A stretch of DNA of 57,004 nucleotides from Prochlorococcus sp. AG-409-A22 (GCA_003216135.1 QCJI01000006.1:1-57004), one strand, 5' to 3'. Counted from the first letter of the stretch, positions 32,321 through 42,774 are shown. The notes: a model not told the origin generated them from the letters alone. Made by a program: numbers and translations.

Positions 32321-33739
32321 ATGAAGAAAGAAGCATTAATAGTCAAAACAACCTCTCTTCCTCAAAGTAGAATTGCGCTCGAACTCGAGATACCATCTGA
32401 GACATGCAAATCATGCATAAATGAAACCATCAATTCAATTAGTCGTTCAGCTAAGATCCCAGGATTTAGGCTTGGGAAAATCCCCAAGCAAGTCTTAATC
32501 CAAAGAATAGGAATTGCTCAGTTACATGCTTCTGCACTCGAAAAGATAATTGATAAATCATGGAACGAGGCATTAAAGATAAAATCAATAGAACCACTTA
32601 GTGAACCAGAATTAGTGGATGGATTTGAATCATTACTTAAAAATTTTAGTCCTGAAAAATCTCTTAAAGTTACCCTCCATACTGATGTGGCTCCGGAATT
32701 AAAATTAAAGAAATCTAAAGGCCTTAAAGTTGAAATCTCAACAAATAAATTTGACCCTAAGTCAATAGATGAAGCCCTAGAAAAATCAAGAAATCAATTC
32801 GCAACTATTGTTCCTGTTAATAATAGACCTGCCAAATTGGGAGATATTGCTGTAATTAGTTTTAAAGGAAAATATAAAGATTCTCAAAAAGAAATTGATG
32901 GAGGAAGTAGTGAATCCATGGACCTTGAATTAGAAAAAAACAAAATGATTCCAGGGTTCGTTGAAGGTATTGTTGGTATGAAAATTGAAGATACTAAGAC
33001 TCTGAACCTTAAATTCCCTGAAGATTATTCTCATGAAGAGTCAAAAGGGAAAGATGCAATCTTTGAAGTACATCTCAAAGACCTTAAAGAAAAAGAATTG
33101 CCTGAGCTTAATGATGATTTCGCGAAACAATCTGGTAATAAAGAATCCTTAAAGGAATTAAAAGTTGATATTGAAAAGCAATTAAAAGATAATTTTGAAA
33201 AAACTCAAAAAGATATCAAAATTGAAGCTTTAATGGATGCATTATCAAACGAATTAGATGCTGAAATACCAAAATCAATGATTGATCTTGAAGTTAGAAA
33301 CAATATTGAACAAACAGCACAAAGATTTGCTCAGCAAGGTCTAGATGTGAAATCAACTTTTACTCCAGAATTAGTTAAATCATTAGCAGAATCAACACGT
33401 CCTCAAGCTGAAAAAAATGTTCAAAGAAATTTAGCTTTAAAAGCCCTATCAGAAAAAGAAAATATCACTGTCGAACAAGAAGCAATTGATACAAAAATGA
33501 AAGAATATGGAGATGCAATCTCTAAATCATCCAAACAAATAGATATTCAAAAATTAAAAGATATAGTTAGAAATGATTTACTCAAGGAAAAATTAATAAA
33601 TTGGCTTGAAGAGAACTCAGAAGTAAAAGAAAAAACTACTAAAACCAAGAAAACTCCTCAAACTGGTAAAAAAGTTGGCAAAACTAATATTGCTGAGAAG
33701 ACAAGCAAAAAGGCACAAAATAAAAAAGAAAAAAAATAA
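32321..33739 (+). CDS. tig: trigger factor
   Basis: Trigger factor is the ribosome-bound chaperone at the nascent-chain exit. The 472-residue protein has the ribosome-docking loop PGFRLGKIPKQVL near residue 47, the FKBP-type peptidyl-prolyl isomerase domain (about 155-245, GDIAVISFKGKY, MIPGFVEGIVGMKIEDTK) and the helical C-terminal cradle. The last about 40 residues are a Lys-rich tail. It is the first gene of a tig-clpP-clpX-dnaX run on the plus strand, with 66 bases to clpP. Confidence 0.95.
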   Translation: MKKEALIVKTTSLPQSRIALELEIPSETCKSCINETINSISRSAKIPGFRLGKIPKQVLIQRIGIAQLHASALEKIIDKSWNEALKIKSIEPLSEPELVDGFESLLKNFSPEKSLKVTLHTDVAPELKLKKSKGLKVEISTNKFDPKSIDEALEKSRNQFATIVPVNNRPAKLGDIAVISFKGKYKDSQKEIDGGSSESMDLELEKNKMIPGFVEGIVGMKIEDTKTLNLKFPEDYSHEESKGKDAIFEVHLKDLKEKELPELNDDFAKQSGNKESLKELKVDIEKQLKDNFEKTQKDIKIEALMDALSNELDAEIPKSMIDLEVRNNIEQTAQRFAQQGLDVKSTFTPELVKSLAESTRPQAEKNVQRNLALKALSEKENITVEQEAIDTKMKEYGDAISKSSKQIDIQKLKDIVRNDLLKEKLINWLEENSEVKEKTTKTKKTPQTGKKVGKTNIAEKTSKKAQNKKEKK

Positions 33740-33805
33740 TTTATGAAAAATCTAACTAATCAACCAAAAAACTCTTAAATTAGAAAAAAGAAGCAAGTAT
33801 TTTTA

Positions 33806-34450
33806 GTGAATTCTGAAAAAAAACATTTAATTCAAAGCTCAATTAATTCTTTTAAAAGTATTAATGAGATAAATGCAGCCGTTCCAACAGTTATTGAACA
33901 GTCAGGAAGAGGAGAGAGGGCTTTTGATATTTATTCAAGATTATTAAGAGAAAGGATAATATTTTTAGGTACAGGAATTAATGATCAAGTATCAGATTCA
34001 CTAGTTGCCCAATTATTATTTCTAGAAGCAGAAGACCCTGAGAAAGACATACAAATTTACATAAATTCACCAGGAGGCTCTGTTACTGCAGGAATGGCAA
34101 TATACGATACTATGCAACAGATCTCTCCAGACGTTGTAACCATCTGTTTTGGAGTTGCTGCAAGTATGGGGGCATTTCTTCTTTCTGGAGGCACGAAAGG
34201 TAAGAGGTTGGCTTTACCTAATTCACGGATAATGATTCACCAGCCTTTAGGAGGCGCTCAGGGCCAAGCGGTGGAAATTGCAATACAAGCTAAAGAAATA
34301 CTTTTTCTCAAAAAAACATTAAATTCTTTATTAGCTGAACACACAGGTCAACCTTTAGACAAAATAAACGAAGACACTGAAAGAGACTATTTCTTATCTC
34401 CTTCGGAAGCAGTTGAATATGGATTAATTGATAAAGTCATTAAAAAATGA
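33806..34450 (+). CDS. clpP: ATP-dependent Clp protease proteolytic subunit
   Basis: The 214-residue serine protease subunit has [38 protein letters not shown], the nucleophile Ser in [12 protein letters not shown], the catalytic His in [15 protein letters not shown], and the Asp in the [18 protein letters not shown] region. GTG 33806 is the start I prefer; it gives an N-terminal stretch of about 28 residues before the mature core, likely a propeptide. clpX follows after 109 bases. Cyanobacteria have several ClpP paralogues, so this is the copy paired with clpX. Confidence 0.94.
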   Translation: MNSEKKHLIQSSINSFKSINEINAAVPTVIEQSGRGERAFDIYSRLLRERIIFLGTGINDQVSDSLVAQLLFLEAEDPEKDIQIYINSPGGSVTAGMAIYDTMQQISPDVVTICFGVAASMGAFLLSGGTKGKRLALPNSRIMIHQPLGGAQGQAVEIAIQAKEILFLKKTLNSLLAEHTGQPLDKINEDTERDYFLSPSEAVEYGLIDKVIKK

Positions 34451-34559
34451 CAAGTAAAAGTAATATTTTAAGAATATGATGACGAAACTAATTTTATAAG
34501 CAATCCTAGTAAATAAGAGAAATCTTACATTATTTTATTTTTTCAGTTTTTAATAATCG

Positions 34560-35927
34560 ATGGCTAAATTTGACGCCCATCTAAAATGTTCATTTTGTGG
34601 CAAGTCACAAGATCAGGTTAGAAAACTCATAGCTGGCCCTGGTGTTTACATTTGCGATGAGTGCATAGATCTTTGCAATGAAATTCTTGATGAAGAATTA
34701 CTTGATAATCAAGCAAAATATCCTAACTCCCAACAAGTAAAGAAAAAATTACCAGTTGAAAAATCTCATAAATCTATTCCTTTAGAGTTAAACTCAATCC
34801 CTAAGCCATTAGAAATTAAAAGTTTTCTTGATAATCAAGTAGTTGGACAAGAAGCTGCAAAGAAAATACTATCAGTAGCTGTATACAATCACTACAAAAG
34901 ATTAGCTTGGAGAGTGAAAGAGGATAATCAAAATAGCAATTCTAATGATTCGCATGGAACTAAATTACAGAAATCAAATATATTACTAATTGGCCCAACT
35001 GGAAGCGGAAAAACATTACTAGCTCAAACATTAGCTGAGTTTCTAGATGTTCCTTTTGCAGTTGCTGATGCAACGACTTTAACTGAAGCTGGTTATGTTG
35101 GAGAGGATGTTGAAAATATACTTTTAAGACTTCTACAAAAGTCAGAAATGAATGTAGAGCTAGCACAAAAAGGCATTATATATATTGATGAGATAGATAA
35201 AATAGCCAGAAAAAGTGAAAATCCATCAATTACTAGGGATGTCTCAGGTGAAGGAGTTCAACAGGCATTATTAAAAATGCTTGAGGGTACAATTGCTAAT
35301 GTTCCACCTCAAGGGGGTAGAAAACATCCTTATAATGACTGCATTCAAATTGATACCAGTCAAATCTTGTTTATTTGTGGAGGTGCATTCATAGGCCTAG
35401 AGGATATTGTTCAAAAACGTCTGGGCAAGCATTCTATAGGTTTTAATACTAATACAGATTCAATCAAAGTTAATTCAAAAAAGATACTTGACTCTAATGT
35501 CGCTCTAAAAAATTTAGAACTAGATGACTTGGTAAAATATGGATTAATTCCAGAATTCATAGGAAGAATTCCCGTCTGCGCAGTATTAGATCGTCTTACC
35601 AAAGAAACTTTAGAATCTATTCTTACAGAGCCAAGAGATGCATTAGTAAAACAATTCAAAACATTACTCAGTATGGATAATGTTGAATTAAAGTTTGAAG
35701 CTGATTCTGTCGCAGCAATAGCTAAAGAAGCTTACAATAGAAAAACAGGAGCAAGAGCTTTAAGGTCAATCATTGAAGAATTAATGCTCGATATCATGTA
35801 TTCTCTTCCTTCTCAAGAAGAGGTAAAAGAGTACACAATCACAAAAAAAATGGTAGATAATCTATTTTCATCCAAAATTGTTAAACTTCCTTCCGGGTCA
35901 AACAGGATTATTAAAGAATCTGCCTAA
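34560..35927 (+). CDS. clpX: Clp protease ATP-binding subunit ClpX
   Basis: ClpX is the AAA+ unfoldase feeding ClpP. The 455-residue protein starts with a four-Cys zinc domain (CSFCGKS and CDECIDLC, about residues 10-37), then Walker [17 protein letters not shown] near 140, the pore loop GYVGEDVEN, Walker [10 protein letters not shown], and the sensor region with [17 protein letters not shown]. The tripeptide IGF in [10 protein letters not shown] is the known ClpP-docking loop, so it should work with the adjacent clpP product. Confidence 0.96.
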   Translation: MAKFDAHLKCSFCGKSQDQVRKLIAGPGVYICDECIDLCNEILDEELLDNQAKYPNSQQVKKKLPVEKSHKSIPLELNSIPKPLEIKSFLDNQVVGQEAAKKILSVAVYNHYKRLAWRVKEDNQNSNSNDSHGTKLQKSNILLIGPTGSGKTLLAQTLAEFLDVPFAVADATTLTEAGYVGEDVENILLRLLQKSEMNVELAQKGIIYIDEIDKIARKSENPSITRDVSGEGVQQALLKMLEGTIANVPPQGGRKHPYNDCIQIDTSQILFICGGAFIGLEDIVQKRLGKHSIGFNTNTDSIKVNSKKILDSNVALKNLELDDLVKYGLIPEFIGRIPVCAVLDRLTKETLESILTEPRDALVKQFKTLLSMDNVELKFEADSVAAIAKEAYNRKTGARALRSIIEELMLDIMYSLPSQEEVKEYTITKKMVDNLFSSKIVKLPSGSNRIIKESA

Positions 35928-35985
35928 TGATTAAGAATAGATTTCCACAAAATCAGCCTTAGTTATTTATAACTAAGAATAATAA

Positions 35986-37764
35986 ATGAAGAATACTCAT
36001 ATACCTTTTCATCAGAAATATAGGCCAAATAACCTTGATGAATTGGTGGGACAAGAATTTATATCAACAACATTAAAGCAAGCGTTATTATCAAACAAAA
36101 TCGCACCTGCTTATCTTTTTAATGGCCCTAGGGGTACAGGTAAAACATCAAGTGCAAGGATACTCGCAAAGTCTCTAAATTGCCTATCATTTGACCAACC
36201 AACAGTACATCCTTGTGGCACATGCGAATTATGTAGACAGATTTCGGATGGGAATGCACTAGACATTATCGAGATCGATGCGGCATCTAATACTGGGGTT
36301 GAAAATATTAGAGAAATAATTGAAAGAGCAAGATTTTCACCATCTCAAGCAAGATGGAAAGTTTATGTTATTGATGAATGTCATATGCTTTCGACAGCAG
36401 CTTCAAATGCTTTACTGAAAACCATAGAGGAACCTCCTGCAAGAGTTATATTCATTCTTGCGACTACTAATCCTGAGAGAGTTTTAACGACGATACAAAG
36501 TAGATGTCAAAAGTTTGATTTTAGAAGAATCAGCTCTGATTCAATTTTTGAACATCTTTGTCAAATAGCTAATAAAGAATCAATAAAGTTTGAAGATCAG
36601 GCATTAAAACTGATTTCAAAAAGATCTCAAGGTGGAATGAGAGATGCACAAAGTCTTCTTGACCAACTAAGTCTTCTTCCAGAAGGAATAAATACGAAAA
36701 ATGTTCAAAACTTACTTGGAGAGATATCAGAAATTGATTTAATCAACTTAGTTAATTCGTTAATTGATAATAATGCAGAATCATTGTTAATAAGTTGCAA
36801 TAAATTATATGACGCAGGAAACGAACCTAATCAAATAATTATTGGACTATTAAATATCACAAGAGATTTATTATTAAATTCAATAAATAATACATATTCA
36901 GATCTCTATTACACTTCTATTGAATTTCAAAGTGAATTAAATAAATTTGCAAAGAGTTTAGAAAAAACAAAAATAATTGAATGGCATAATAAGCTGAAAA
37001 ACGTTGAATATCAGATTAAAACAAGCGACAATCCAAGACTTTGGCTAGAAGTTCACTTAACAAGCCTTCTTGCGAAGCAAAAAGTAGAAAGTAAAAATAG
37101 TGATTCAATTAAGCAAAATTTTGACAATCAAAGTGATTCAGTAAAGATAAACAACCAGGAATTGATTCATAAAAAAAATATTTCCAAGACAATCCCCAAT
37201 CAAAGTAAATCAGAAAACATAGATAATGAAAAATTAATTAATAACGTCAATATTCCTAATAAAATCGAAAATCAAAGTAAAAAAGAAAGTTCAGATCATG
37301 TGGAATTTGTTACTCAAGCAAATATTTCTAAAAATATCCAAAAAAATAATGAATCTGGCGAATTGAAAGAAAAATGGGAACTAATACTGTCAAAATTAGA
37401 ATTGCCATCAACAAAAATGCTACTCTCTCAACAAGCAGAACTTGTCAGTATTGATTCAAGTGAAATTGAAATCGCATTATCTCCCAACTGGGAAAATATG
37501 ATCAAAAGCAGAAAAGTTATTATTGAAAATGCTGTAAAAAAAATATTTGGGGAACAAATAAAGCTTATTTTTTCTAGAAAAGAATTAAACACCAGAAACT
37601 TAAGCACCTCACAAGAAAAAATAAATGAATCCCAACCAAAGAAGATAATAGAGAACAAAAAATCTAATCTAACCGAAAAGCTTTTGCCTAAAGAATCTTA
37701 TGATAATAGTTCTAAAAACCTAGCAAAATTTTTTAACGGAGAAATTATTGATTTGGATGAATAA
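35986..37764 (+). CDS. dnaX: DNA polymerase III subunits gamma/tau
   Basis: DnaX is the ATPase of the clamp loader. The 592-residue protein has the N-terminal AAA+ core (YRPNNLDELVGQE, Walker A GPRGTGKTSSARILAK near 45, the Cys-rich zinc module CGTCELCRQ, VYVIDECHMLS, and SRCQKFDFRRI) and collar domain III up to about residue 365. A long Asn/Ser/Lys-rich linker follows, then a C-terminal domain from about 460 (EKWELILSKLELPSTKMLLSQ, in parts) typical of tau. An A8 tract in the linker at 37171-37178 could allow a shorter gamma-like product. It converges on the GT2 gene with a 1-base gap. Confidence 0.95.
   Translation: MKNTHIPFHQKYRPNNLDELVGQEFISTTLKQALLSNKIAPAYLFNGPRGTGKTSSARILAKSLNCLSFDQPTVHPCGTCELCRQISDGNALDIIEIDAASNTGVENIREIIERARFSPSQARWKVYVIDECHMLSTAASNALLKTIEEPPARVIFILATTNPERVLTTIQSRCQKFDFRRISSDSIFEHLCQIANKESIKFEDQALKLISKRSQGGMRDAQSLLDQLSLLPEGINTKNVQNLLGEISEIDLINLVNSLIDNNAESLLISCNKLYDAGNEPNQIIIGLLNITRDLLLNSINNTYSDLYYTSIEFQSELNKFAKSLEKTKIIEWHNKLKNVEYQIKTSDNPRLWLEVHLTSLLAKQKVESKNSDSIKQNFDNQSDSVKINNQELIHKKNISKTIPNQSKSENIDNEKLINNVNIPNKIENQSKKESSDHVEFVTQANISKNIQKNNESGELKEKWELILSKLELPSTKMLLSQQAELVSIDSSEIEIALSPNWENMIKSRKVIIENAVKKIFGEQIKLIFSRKELNTRNLSTSQEKINESQPKKIIENKKSNLTEKLLPKESYDNSSKNLAKFFNGEIIDLDE
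37171..37178 (+). other. A8 tract in the dnaX linker, candidate slippage site
   Basis: Eight A residues after codon 395 (CAT). A gain of one A ends translation at TAA 37206-37208, giving 407 residues; a loss of one A ends it at a TAG, giving 411 residues. Either product would keep the clamp-loader core and lose the tau-specific C-terminus. Use of the site is inference. Confidence 0.4.
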
Positions 37765-37765
37765 T

Positions 37766-39082
37766 TTATACTCCAGTATGAAGAGTTTTTTTCCAAAGAA
37801 TCTTTTTAGGAAAAATAGACATTTTCATTGCTACCCAAGGTATTACTAAAAACCAATGAGATAAATACAAAAGCGATAATATTATTATTAACAAGTTTCG
37901 ATTTTGAGAAACTGGACCCTCGCTTTTACAAGAAGCACCATAAAACAAAGCAATTCCCGACAAAGTAAATGCAGTTAGAGAAACTGGCCAATAAATTGGT
38001 GATTCAACTAAAGCAATACTCAAAATTAAATCAAGCATAGAAATTATAGGTAATCCATATTGCAAGATGAAAAAATAAGTCACATCAAATTTCTGTAAAT
38101 TATCAATTTTTTGAGTCAATAATTGATCACCATAATCAAAAAATCTTTGCAAACCTCCTTCAGCCCACCTTTGCCTTTGTGCAAATAATGCAGTTAAATT
38201 CTCAACTGCTTCCTCCATAACTGGAGGGTCCCATAAAATTCCAATTCTGGATTTTGAAAGTAATAATCTTAAACTTAAATCCAAATCATCAGTGACAGTA
38301 TCCTCGTTGAATGAACCACATTCCAATAAGATATCTTTTTTAATTAATTCGCCATTTCCTCTTAATTCAGATACTCCAGCCACAGATAATCTTCCGTATT
38401 GAAAGATAGCATCCATGGCCATCTCCATTGATTGACAGGACGTTAAAAAATTATTATTGACATTTGTAACTGATTTTCTTAATTGAACTGCAGACCAAGA
38501 ACCCTCTTCTACAAAACTAAATAATCTTAGTAATGTATCTTTTTTCAATTGCGCATCAGCATCTAAAACTAACAACCATTCTCCGTGTGTAAACTTCAAT
38601 GCATAATTTAAGGCCCCTGACTTCCCTCCACCAGCATTTGGTGAACGACTTATGATTTTTAATTTTTCATATTCTTTAGATAAACGCTCTAAAATTAAAG
38701 GAGTCTTATCAGAACTACCATCATCGATTATATAAATATTTAATTTATTCCTTGGATAATCTAAATTGAATAATCTTTCAACTAATCTTGCAATTACATT
38801 TTCTTCATCTCTTGCTGCGACTAAAATATCAAGCACAGGTAAATTTATTTCCGAAAGATTTTTGTTAAAAGTATTTGAAAGAATACTCCTATTAATATTT
38901 TTCGAAATCACTAATAAACCATAAAATGAAATCACTAAACAACAAGCAAATATAAGATAAGAAAAATTTTTAATATCAAAAAAATGTGGAATAATAGTTA
39001 ACAAAGAACAAACAACAAAAAATACGAGTGCCTTTAATCTGCGATTTTTATAAAAACTATTATTCATCAAACTAAATTTCAA
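37766..39082 (-). CDS. membrane glycosyltransferase, family 2, processive type
   Basis: The 438-residue protein has two N-terminal membrane helices (about 15-55), a cytoplasmic GT-A domain and three or four C-terminal helices. The nucleotide-sugar motifs are present: IIDDGSSD, the D-x-D in LVLDADAQL, DDLDLSLRL, and QRQRWAEGGL. The last is the Q-x-x-R-W motif of processive beta-glycosyltransferases such as cellulose, chitin and PNAG synthases. The product is unknown; a cell-surface polysaccharide is a fair inference. It is 12 bases downstream of the SpoIID-like gene and probably cotranscribed. Confidence 0.85.
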   Translation of the reverse strand: MKFSLMNNSFYKNRRLKALVFFVVCSLLTIIPHFFDIKNFSYLIFACCLVISFYGLLVISKNINRSILSNTFNKNLSEINLPVLDILVAARDEENVIARLVERLFNLDYPRNKLNIYIIDDGSSDKTPLILERLSKEYEKLKIISRSPNAGGGKSGALNYALKFTHGEWLLVLDADAQLKKDTLLRLFSFVEEGSWSAVQLRKSVTNVNNNFLTSCQSMEMAMDAIFQYGRLSVAGVSELRGNGELIKKDILLECGSFNEDTVTDDLDLSLRLLLSKSRIGILWDPPVMEEAVENLTALFAQRQRWAEGGLQRFFDYGDQLLTQKIDNLQKFDVTYFFILQYGLPIISMLDLILSIALVESPIYWPVSLTAFTLSGIALFYGASCKSEGPVSQNRNLLIIILSLLYLSHWFLVIPWVAMKMSIFPKKILWKKTLHTGV

Positions 39083-39094
39083 AGTATTTTTTTC

Positions 39095-40630
39095 TCATCG
39101 TGACAATATCTCAATTTTTTTAATTTTTGTTCCTGGATAGTAATGATTCAATATTTTTTGATAATTGAATCCTAGTTCAGCCATTTCAATTGCTCCTCCT
39201 TGAGACAAACCTACACCATGACCGAAGCCTCCTCCTCTAAAAATCCATAAATTATCATTTAATTTATCAATAGTAAATAAATTACTAGGTAAAAAATTAA
39301 ATATGCGTCGAATCTCATCTTTCACAAGAACAATATTATCTGAATTTTGCACCTTAATTTCTAATTTTGTGACTCTGCCACTCGACCCCCTTTCAATGAC
39401 ATTTAAATCCAAAATAATTCCATTTTTATTGATAAGTTTTTTTTTGCTTAAATAATCTGCAATTTTTAAACTAGAAACTTTTTTATTCCAACGAAAAAGA
39501 GAATGATTACTTCCATAAAAATCTTTTTTCTCAAAATCTAAAAACTTGTTCAAGTCTGAATCTTTCTGAAATGGAATATTAAAAGATTTCTTTAATAATT
39601 TTGAACCATCAATTTTTGTTTTCAAGTAGTAAAAATCTTCTATTCTCCAAGACTCACTTGCAGTAGCTGATAAGCCACCATTGGATCCATGGTAAAAAGA
39701 ATTAATTGGTTCATTTTTATATGTGATTATTAAATTTGCAGTTTCTTTTATTGCTTTTTTTACTTTTTTATTTTCAATCTTTGTTGGTTTATAAACTTGG
39801 CATTGAGTAGTTATACATAAATGATATTTATCCATACTAAATCTTCCAGCATTATAAATTGCCCAAGTTCTAGCTATAACTGCTTGTGCTTTTAATGCTT
39901 CAAAAGGAGAATTTGGTCCTATTTCATATGGCAAAACACCTTGCAAGTAATCATCAAACTTAATTTGTTGAATCAATGTCCAAGTTCCATATGAATCTTT
40001 AGCTAAATAAAATCTTTTACCAAAATTAATATTATTGATTGTTATATCTTCCTTAGAAGAAATATATATTGGTCCTTCAAGTTTTTGGAACGTATATTCG
40101 TTCTTTAGAAAAGGTGTAATTTGTGATTTATTAGTTATTTTAGAAAGTTTATATGTTGATTGATCCTTAGGGAGATTATTTGCAAATGGAATCCAGACTT
40201 CCCAATTTTTAGGGTATGCAACAGAAGCTTCAAATCCTTTTGTTGTTAAATTATTCGCTTGTTTTTGTGCAGATTCATAACTTGCAAAAGGGCCAAAGAC
40301 TAATCTTTCAAGAGTATCTGGAGTTTTAAGCGGAATATCTTTCCATATAATATTTATTTTTTTTGATTTATGTTTAATGCCATTAAATGAATGCAAATTT
40401 AGGAAACCTTTATTAACCTTAAACGTAATATTATTATTCTGAGAAAAACTATCATTTGTGCCTCCTAAATATTGTTTTAGACCAATCAAAAAACTTCCTT
40501 TTTTTAATTCGCTATTAAGATCAAGTTTCAAAGATTCTTCAGCATTAGTATTAGATACAAATATTGGGTTGATTGCAGATAATAAAAAAAACCCTGACAA
40601 TATGTAAAAAAATTTAAATCTACTGAGCAT
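39095..40630 (-). CDS. exported SpoIID/LytB-domain protein with SPOR-like repeat
   Basis: The 511-residue protein starts with a signal peptide or anchor (FFYILSGFFLLSAINPIFV). A SPOR-like stretch lies near residues 110-150 (ERLVFGPFASYESAQKQANN), a fold that binds denuded glycan. The SpoIID domain follows: YLQGVLPYEIGPNSPFEALK, AQAVIARTWAIY, FYHGSNGGLSATASESW and GHGVGLSQGGAIEMA. SpoIID of Bacillus is a lytic transglycosylase acting on peptidoglycan; in cyanobacteria the role is cell-wall processing by inference. The GT2 gene follows after 12 bases. Confidence 0.88.
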   Translation of the reverse strand: MLSRFKFFYILSGFFLLSAINPIFVSNTNAEESLKLDLNSELKKGSFLIGLKQYLGGTNDSFSQNNNITFKVNKGFLNLHSFNGIKHKSKKINIIWKDIPLKTPDTLERLVFGPFASYESAQKQANNLTTKGFEASVAYPKNWEVWIPFANNLPKDQSTYKLSKITNKSQITPFLKNEYTFQKLEGPIYISSKEDITINNINFGKRFYLAKDSYGTWTLIQQIKFDDYLQGVLPYEIGPNSPFEALKAQAVIARTWAIYNAGRFSMDKYHLCITTQCQVYKPTKIENKKVKKAIKETANLIITYKNEPINSFYHGSNGGLSATASESWRIEDFYYLKTKIDGSKLLKKSFNIPFQKDSDLNKFLDFEKKDFYGSNHSLFRWNKKVSSLKIADYLSKKKLINKNGIILDLNVIERGSSGRVTKLEIKVQNSDNIVLVKDEIRRIFNFLPSNLFTIDKLNDNLWIFRGGGFGHGVGLSQGGAIEMAELGFNYQKILNHYYPGTKIKKIEILSR

Positions 40631-40649
40631 AAGTAATAGCTTTCCTTAT

Positions 40650-40669
40650 CAAATTAAAACTTTAATTTG
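40650..40669. promoter_or_regulatory. 9-base perfect inverted repeat upstream of rpmI-rplT
   Basis: CAAATTAAA and TTTAATTTG pair exactly around a 2-base centre, 20 bases upstream of the SpoIID-like start and 53 bases upstream of rpmI. It could be a dyad operator serving either divergent gene. The arms are A/T apart from their outer pair. Confidence 0.33.
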
Positions 40670-40721
40670 CGCCAATGCATATAAAGGTTTAGATTATTCT
40701 AATTAAACATATCTGACTTAA

Positions 40722-40919
40722 ATGTCTAAACTTAAAACTCGTAAATCTGCTGCAAAAAGATTTAAAGCAACTGCTACGGGTAAATTTTTGAGAAGAAGAG
40801 CTTTCCATAATCATTTGCTTGATCATAAAAGCTCAAAATTAAAAAGGCATCTATCAACTAAAGCTATTGTTGATGAAAGAGATGCTGATAATGTAAAATT
40901 AATGATTCCATACGCATAA
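40722..40919 (+). CDS. rpmI: 50S ribosomal protein L35
   Basis: A 65-residue, strongly basic protein with the L35 signature: [21 protein letters not shown], split after the first helix, followed by [21 protein letters not shown]. The length is normal. It precedes rplT by 29 bases, the usual rpmI-rplT pair. Confidence 0.96.
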   Translation: MSKLKTRKSAAKRFKATATGKFLRRRAFHNHLLDHKSSKLKRHLSTKAIVDERDADNVKLMIPYA

Positions 40920-40948
40920 ATCTTAAAAACTATTTCTAATATATATCT

Positions 40949-41296
40949 ATGGCACGCGTAAAAAGAGGCAACATAGCCAGAAAACGAAGAAACAAGATCT
41001 TAACTCTTGCAAAAGGTTTTAGAGGAGGCAACAAAAATCTTTTCAGAACAGCAAACCAAAGAGTCATGAAAGCTCTTTGTAATGCTTACAGAGATAGGAG
41101 AAGAAGAAAAAGAGATTTTAGAAGACTGTGGATTTCTAGAATAAATGCTTCTGCCAGAATTAATGGAACAAACTACAGCAAATTAATTAATGGCATGAAA
41201 TCATCAGAAGTAATTATAAATAGAAAAATGCTTGCACAATTAGCTTTAAGTGATCCACAATGTTTCGAAAAAATAGTATCTGCCGTTAGCAAATAG
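40949..41296 (+). CDS. rplT: 50S ribosomal protein L20
   Basis: The 115-residue basic protein begins [18 protein letters not shown] and contains [38 protein letters not shown] and the C-terminal [14 protein letters not shown]20 binds 23S rRNA early in assembly, and in other bacteria also represses its own operon through the mRNA leader. No matching leader structure is clear here. The TPR gene follows after 39 bases. Confidence 0.97.
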   Translation: MARVKRGNIARKRRNKILTLAKGFRGGNKNLFRTANQRVMKALCNAYRDRRRRKRDFRRLWISRINASARINGTNYSKLINGMKSSEVIINRKMLAQLALSDPQCFEKIVSAVSK

Positions 41297-41335
41297 AAAA
41301 TAGCAATATAATTTAAACAATAATTTAATAAATAA

Positions 41336-41893
41336 ATGGAGATATCTTCCTTTCAATCATATTTGATCATTCTATTTGTCGTATTAATAATAATTGCTAT
41401 TTTTGTCTTTAGACAATTTCTGAGAATAAGAAAAGAAGAATTAAATTTAGTAAAATTTGAACAGAAAGGGATAGATTCTCTAACGCAGGCTTCGGAATTA
41501 TATGAATTTGGATCTATTCAAATTAAAAAAAGATTATATGATGAAGCAACTAAAACTTTTCTAAAAGCTGTCGAATATTATGAAAATGAACCGAAAGAAG
41601 CCAAAGCTGTCATCGAGAATGCTTTAGGTTTCTCTTATGCAGCTCAAAATGAATTCAAAAAAGCTATCAAGCACTATAACTTAGCTATAAAATCTCTACC
41701 AGCATATCCAGTAGCTTTAAATAATCTTGCATCAGCTCATCAACGGTTACTAGAATACGACTTAGCATATGAAACGTATAAACAAGTTTTACTAATAGAC
41801 CCTTCAAACAAAACAGCACTTAAAAAAAGTAAGGAATTAGAAAAAAGAACTGATTATAACCCTTATAAAGGTATCAAAGATAAGGGATTCTAA
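41336..41893 (+). CDS. membrane-anchored TPR-repeat protein
   Basis: The 185-residue protein has one N-terminal membrane helix ([18 protein letters not shown], residues 8-26) and then tandem TPR units: [42 protein letters not shown] and [21 protein letters not shown], each with the small-large-small residue spacing of the fold. TPR proteins act as binding scaffolds; the partner is unknown. It is 2 bases from thiG and 39 from rplT, so it sits inside a probable rpmI-rplT-TPR-thiG transcript. Confidence 0.85.
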   Translation: MEISSFQSYLIILFVVLIIIAIFVFRQFLRIRKEELNLVKFEQKGIDSLTQASELYEFGSIQIKKRLYDEATKTFLKAVEYYENEPKEAKAVIENALGFSYAAQNEFKKAIKHYNLAIKSLPAYPVALNNLASAHQRLLEYDLAYETYKQVLLIDPSNKTALKKSKELEKRTDYNPYKGIKDKGF

Positions 41894-41895
41894 GA

Positions 41896-42690
41896 ATGAA
41901 AAATTATTCAAGCTTACAAATTGGAGGAAAACATTTCTCAAATAGATTAATGGTAGGTACTGGTAAATACAGATCAACAGAAGAAATGGTCAAAAGTTTA
42001 TCAAATTCAGAATCGGAAATTATAACTGTTGCAGTAAGACGAATTACAAATAATCAAACAGGAGAAAATTTATTAGAAAAAATAGACTGGAAAAAATTCT
42101 GGATGCTTCCTAATACAGCTGGCTGTTCAAATTCAGATGAAGCAATAAGAATAGCTACTTTAGGAAGAGAACTAGCAAAATTATCAGGTCAAGAGGAAAA
42201 TAATTTTGTCAAATTAGAAGTAATACCGGATAAAAAATATTTGCTACCAGATCCAATAGAGACTCTTAAAGCGGCAGAAATTTTAATAAAAAAAGGTTTT
42301 ATCGTACTCCCCTATATCAATGCTGACCCTATCCTTGCAAAAAAACTAGAAGATATAGGTTGTGCAACTGTAATGCCATTAGGCTCCCCAATTGGCTCTG
42401 GACAAGGTCTTTTAAATTTATCCAATATATCCATAATTATTGAAAATGCCAAAGTACCAGTGATAATAGATGCTGGTATTGGAGTGCCTAGTGAAGCTTC
42501 TCAAGCTATGGAACTTGGGGCTGATGGGGTTTTAATCAATAGTGCCATTGCGCTGGCTGAGAATCCACCTCTAATGGCGAAAGCAATAAATTATGGAGTA
42601 AAAGCAGGAAGGAATGCTTTTCTAGCTGGAAGGATTGAAAAACAAAGTTTAGCAGTAGCAAGTTCCCCGGAAAAAAATATTTCAATTTAG
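41896..42690 (+). CDS. thiG: thiazole synthase
   Basis: ThiG builds the thiazole phosphate of thiamine from deoxyxylulose phosphate, an iminoacetate and sulfur carried by ThiS. The 264-residue barrel shows [12 protein letters not shown], the catalytic-Lys region [51 protein letters not shown] and [20 protein letters not shown]. It is the last gene of the rpmI run and is followed by an A/T hairpin. thiS is not next to it. Confidence 0.95.
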   Translation: MKNYSSLQIGGKHFSNRLMVGTGKYRSTEEMVKSLSNSESEIITVAVRRITNNQTGENLLEKIDWKKFWMLPNTAGCSNSDEAIRIATLGRELAKLSGQEENNFVKLEVIPDKKYLLPDPIETLKAAEILIKKGFIVLPYINADPILAKKLEDIGCATVMPLGSPIGSGQGLLNLSNISIIIENAKVPVIIDAGIGVPSEASQAMELGADGVLINSAIALAENPPLMAKAINYGVKAGRNAFLAGRIEKQSLAVASSPEKNISI

Positions 42691-42746
42691 TTGAAAATTA
42701 CCTTTTAAAGGTGTATTAACTAGAAAAAATCAATATTTTATTAAAG

Positions 42747-42774
42747 AAATCTTTTTCATTAAGAAAAAAGATTT
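42747..42774 (+). terminator. possible A/T-rich hairpin terminator after thiG
   Basis: AAATCTTTTT and AAAAAGATTT form a perfect 10-base stem with an 8-base loop, 57 bases past the thiG stop and 90 bases before sqdB. A short T-rich stretch (ACTTTTTAC) follows. The stem has few GC pairs, so it may be a weak terminator or simply part of the sqdB leader region. Confidence 0.35.
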
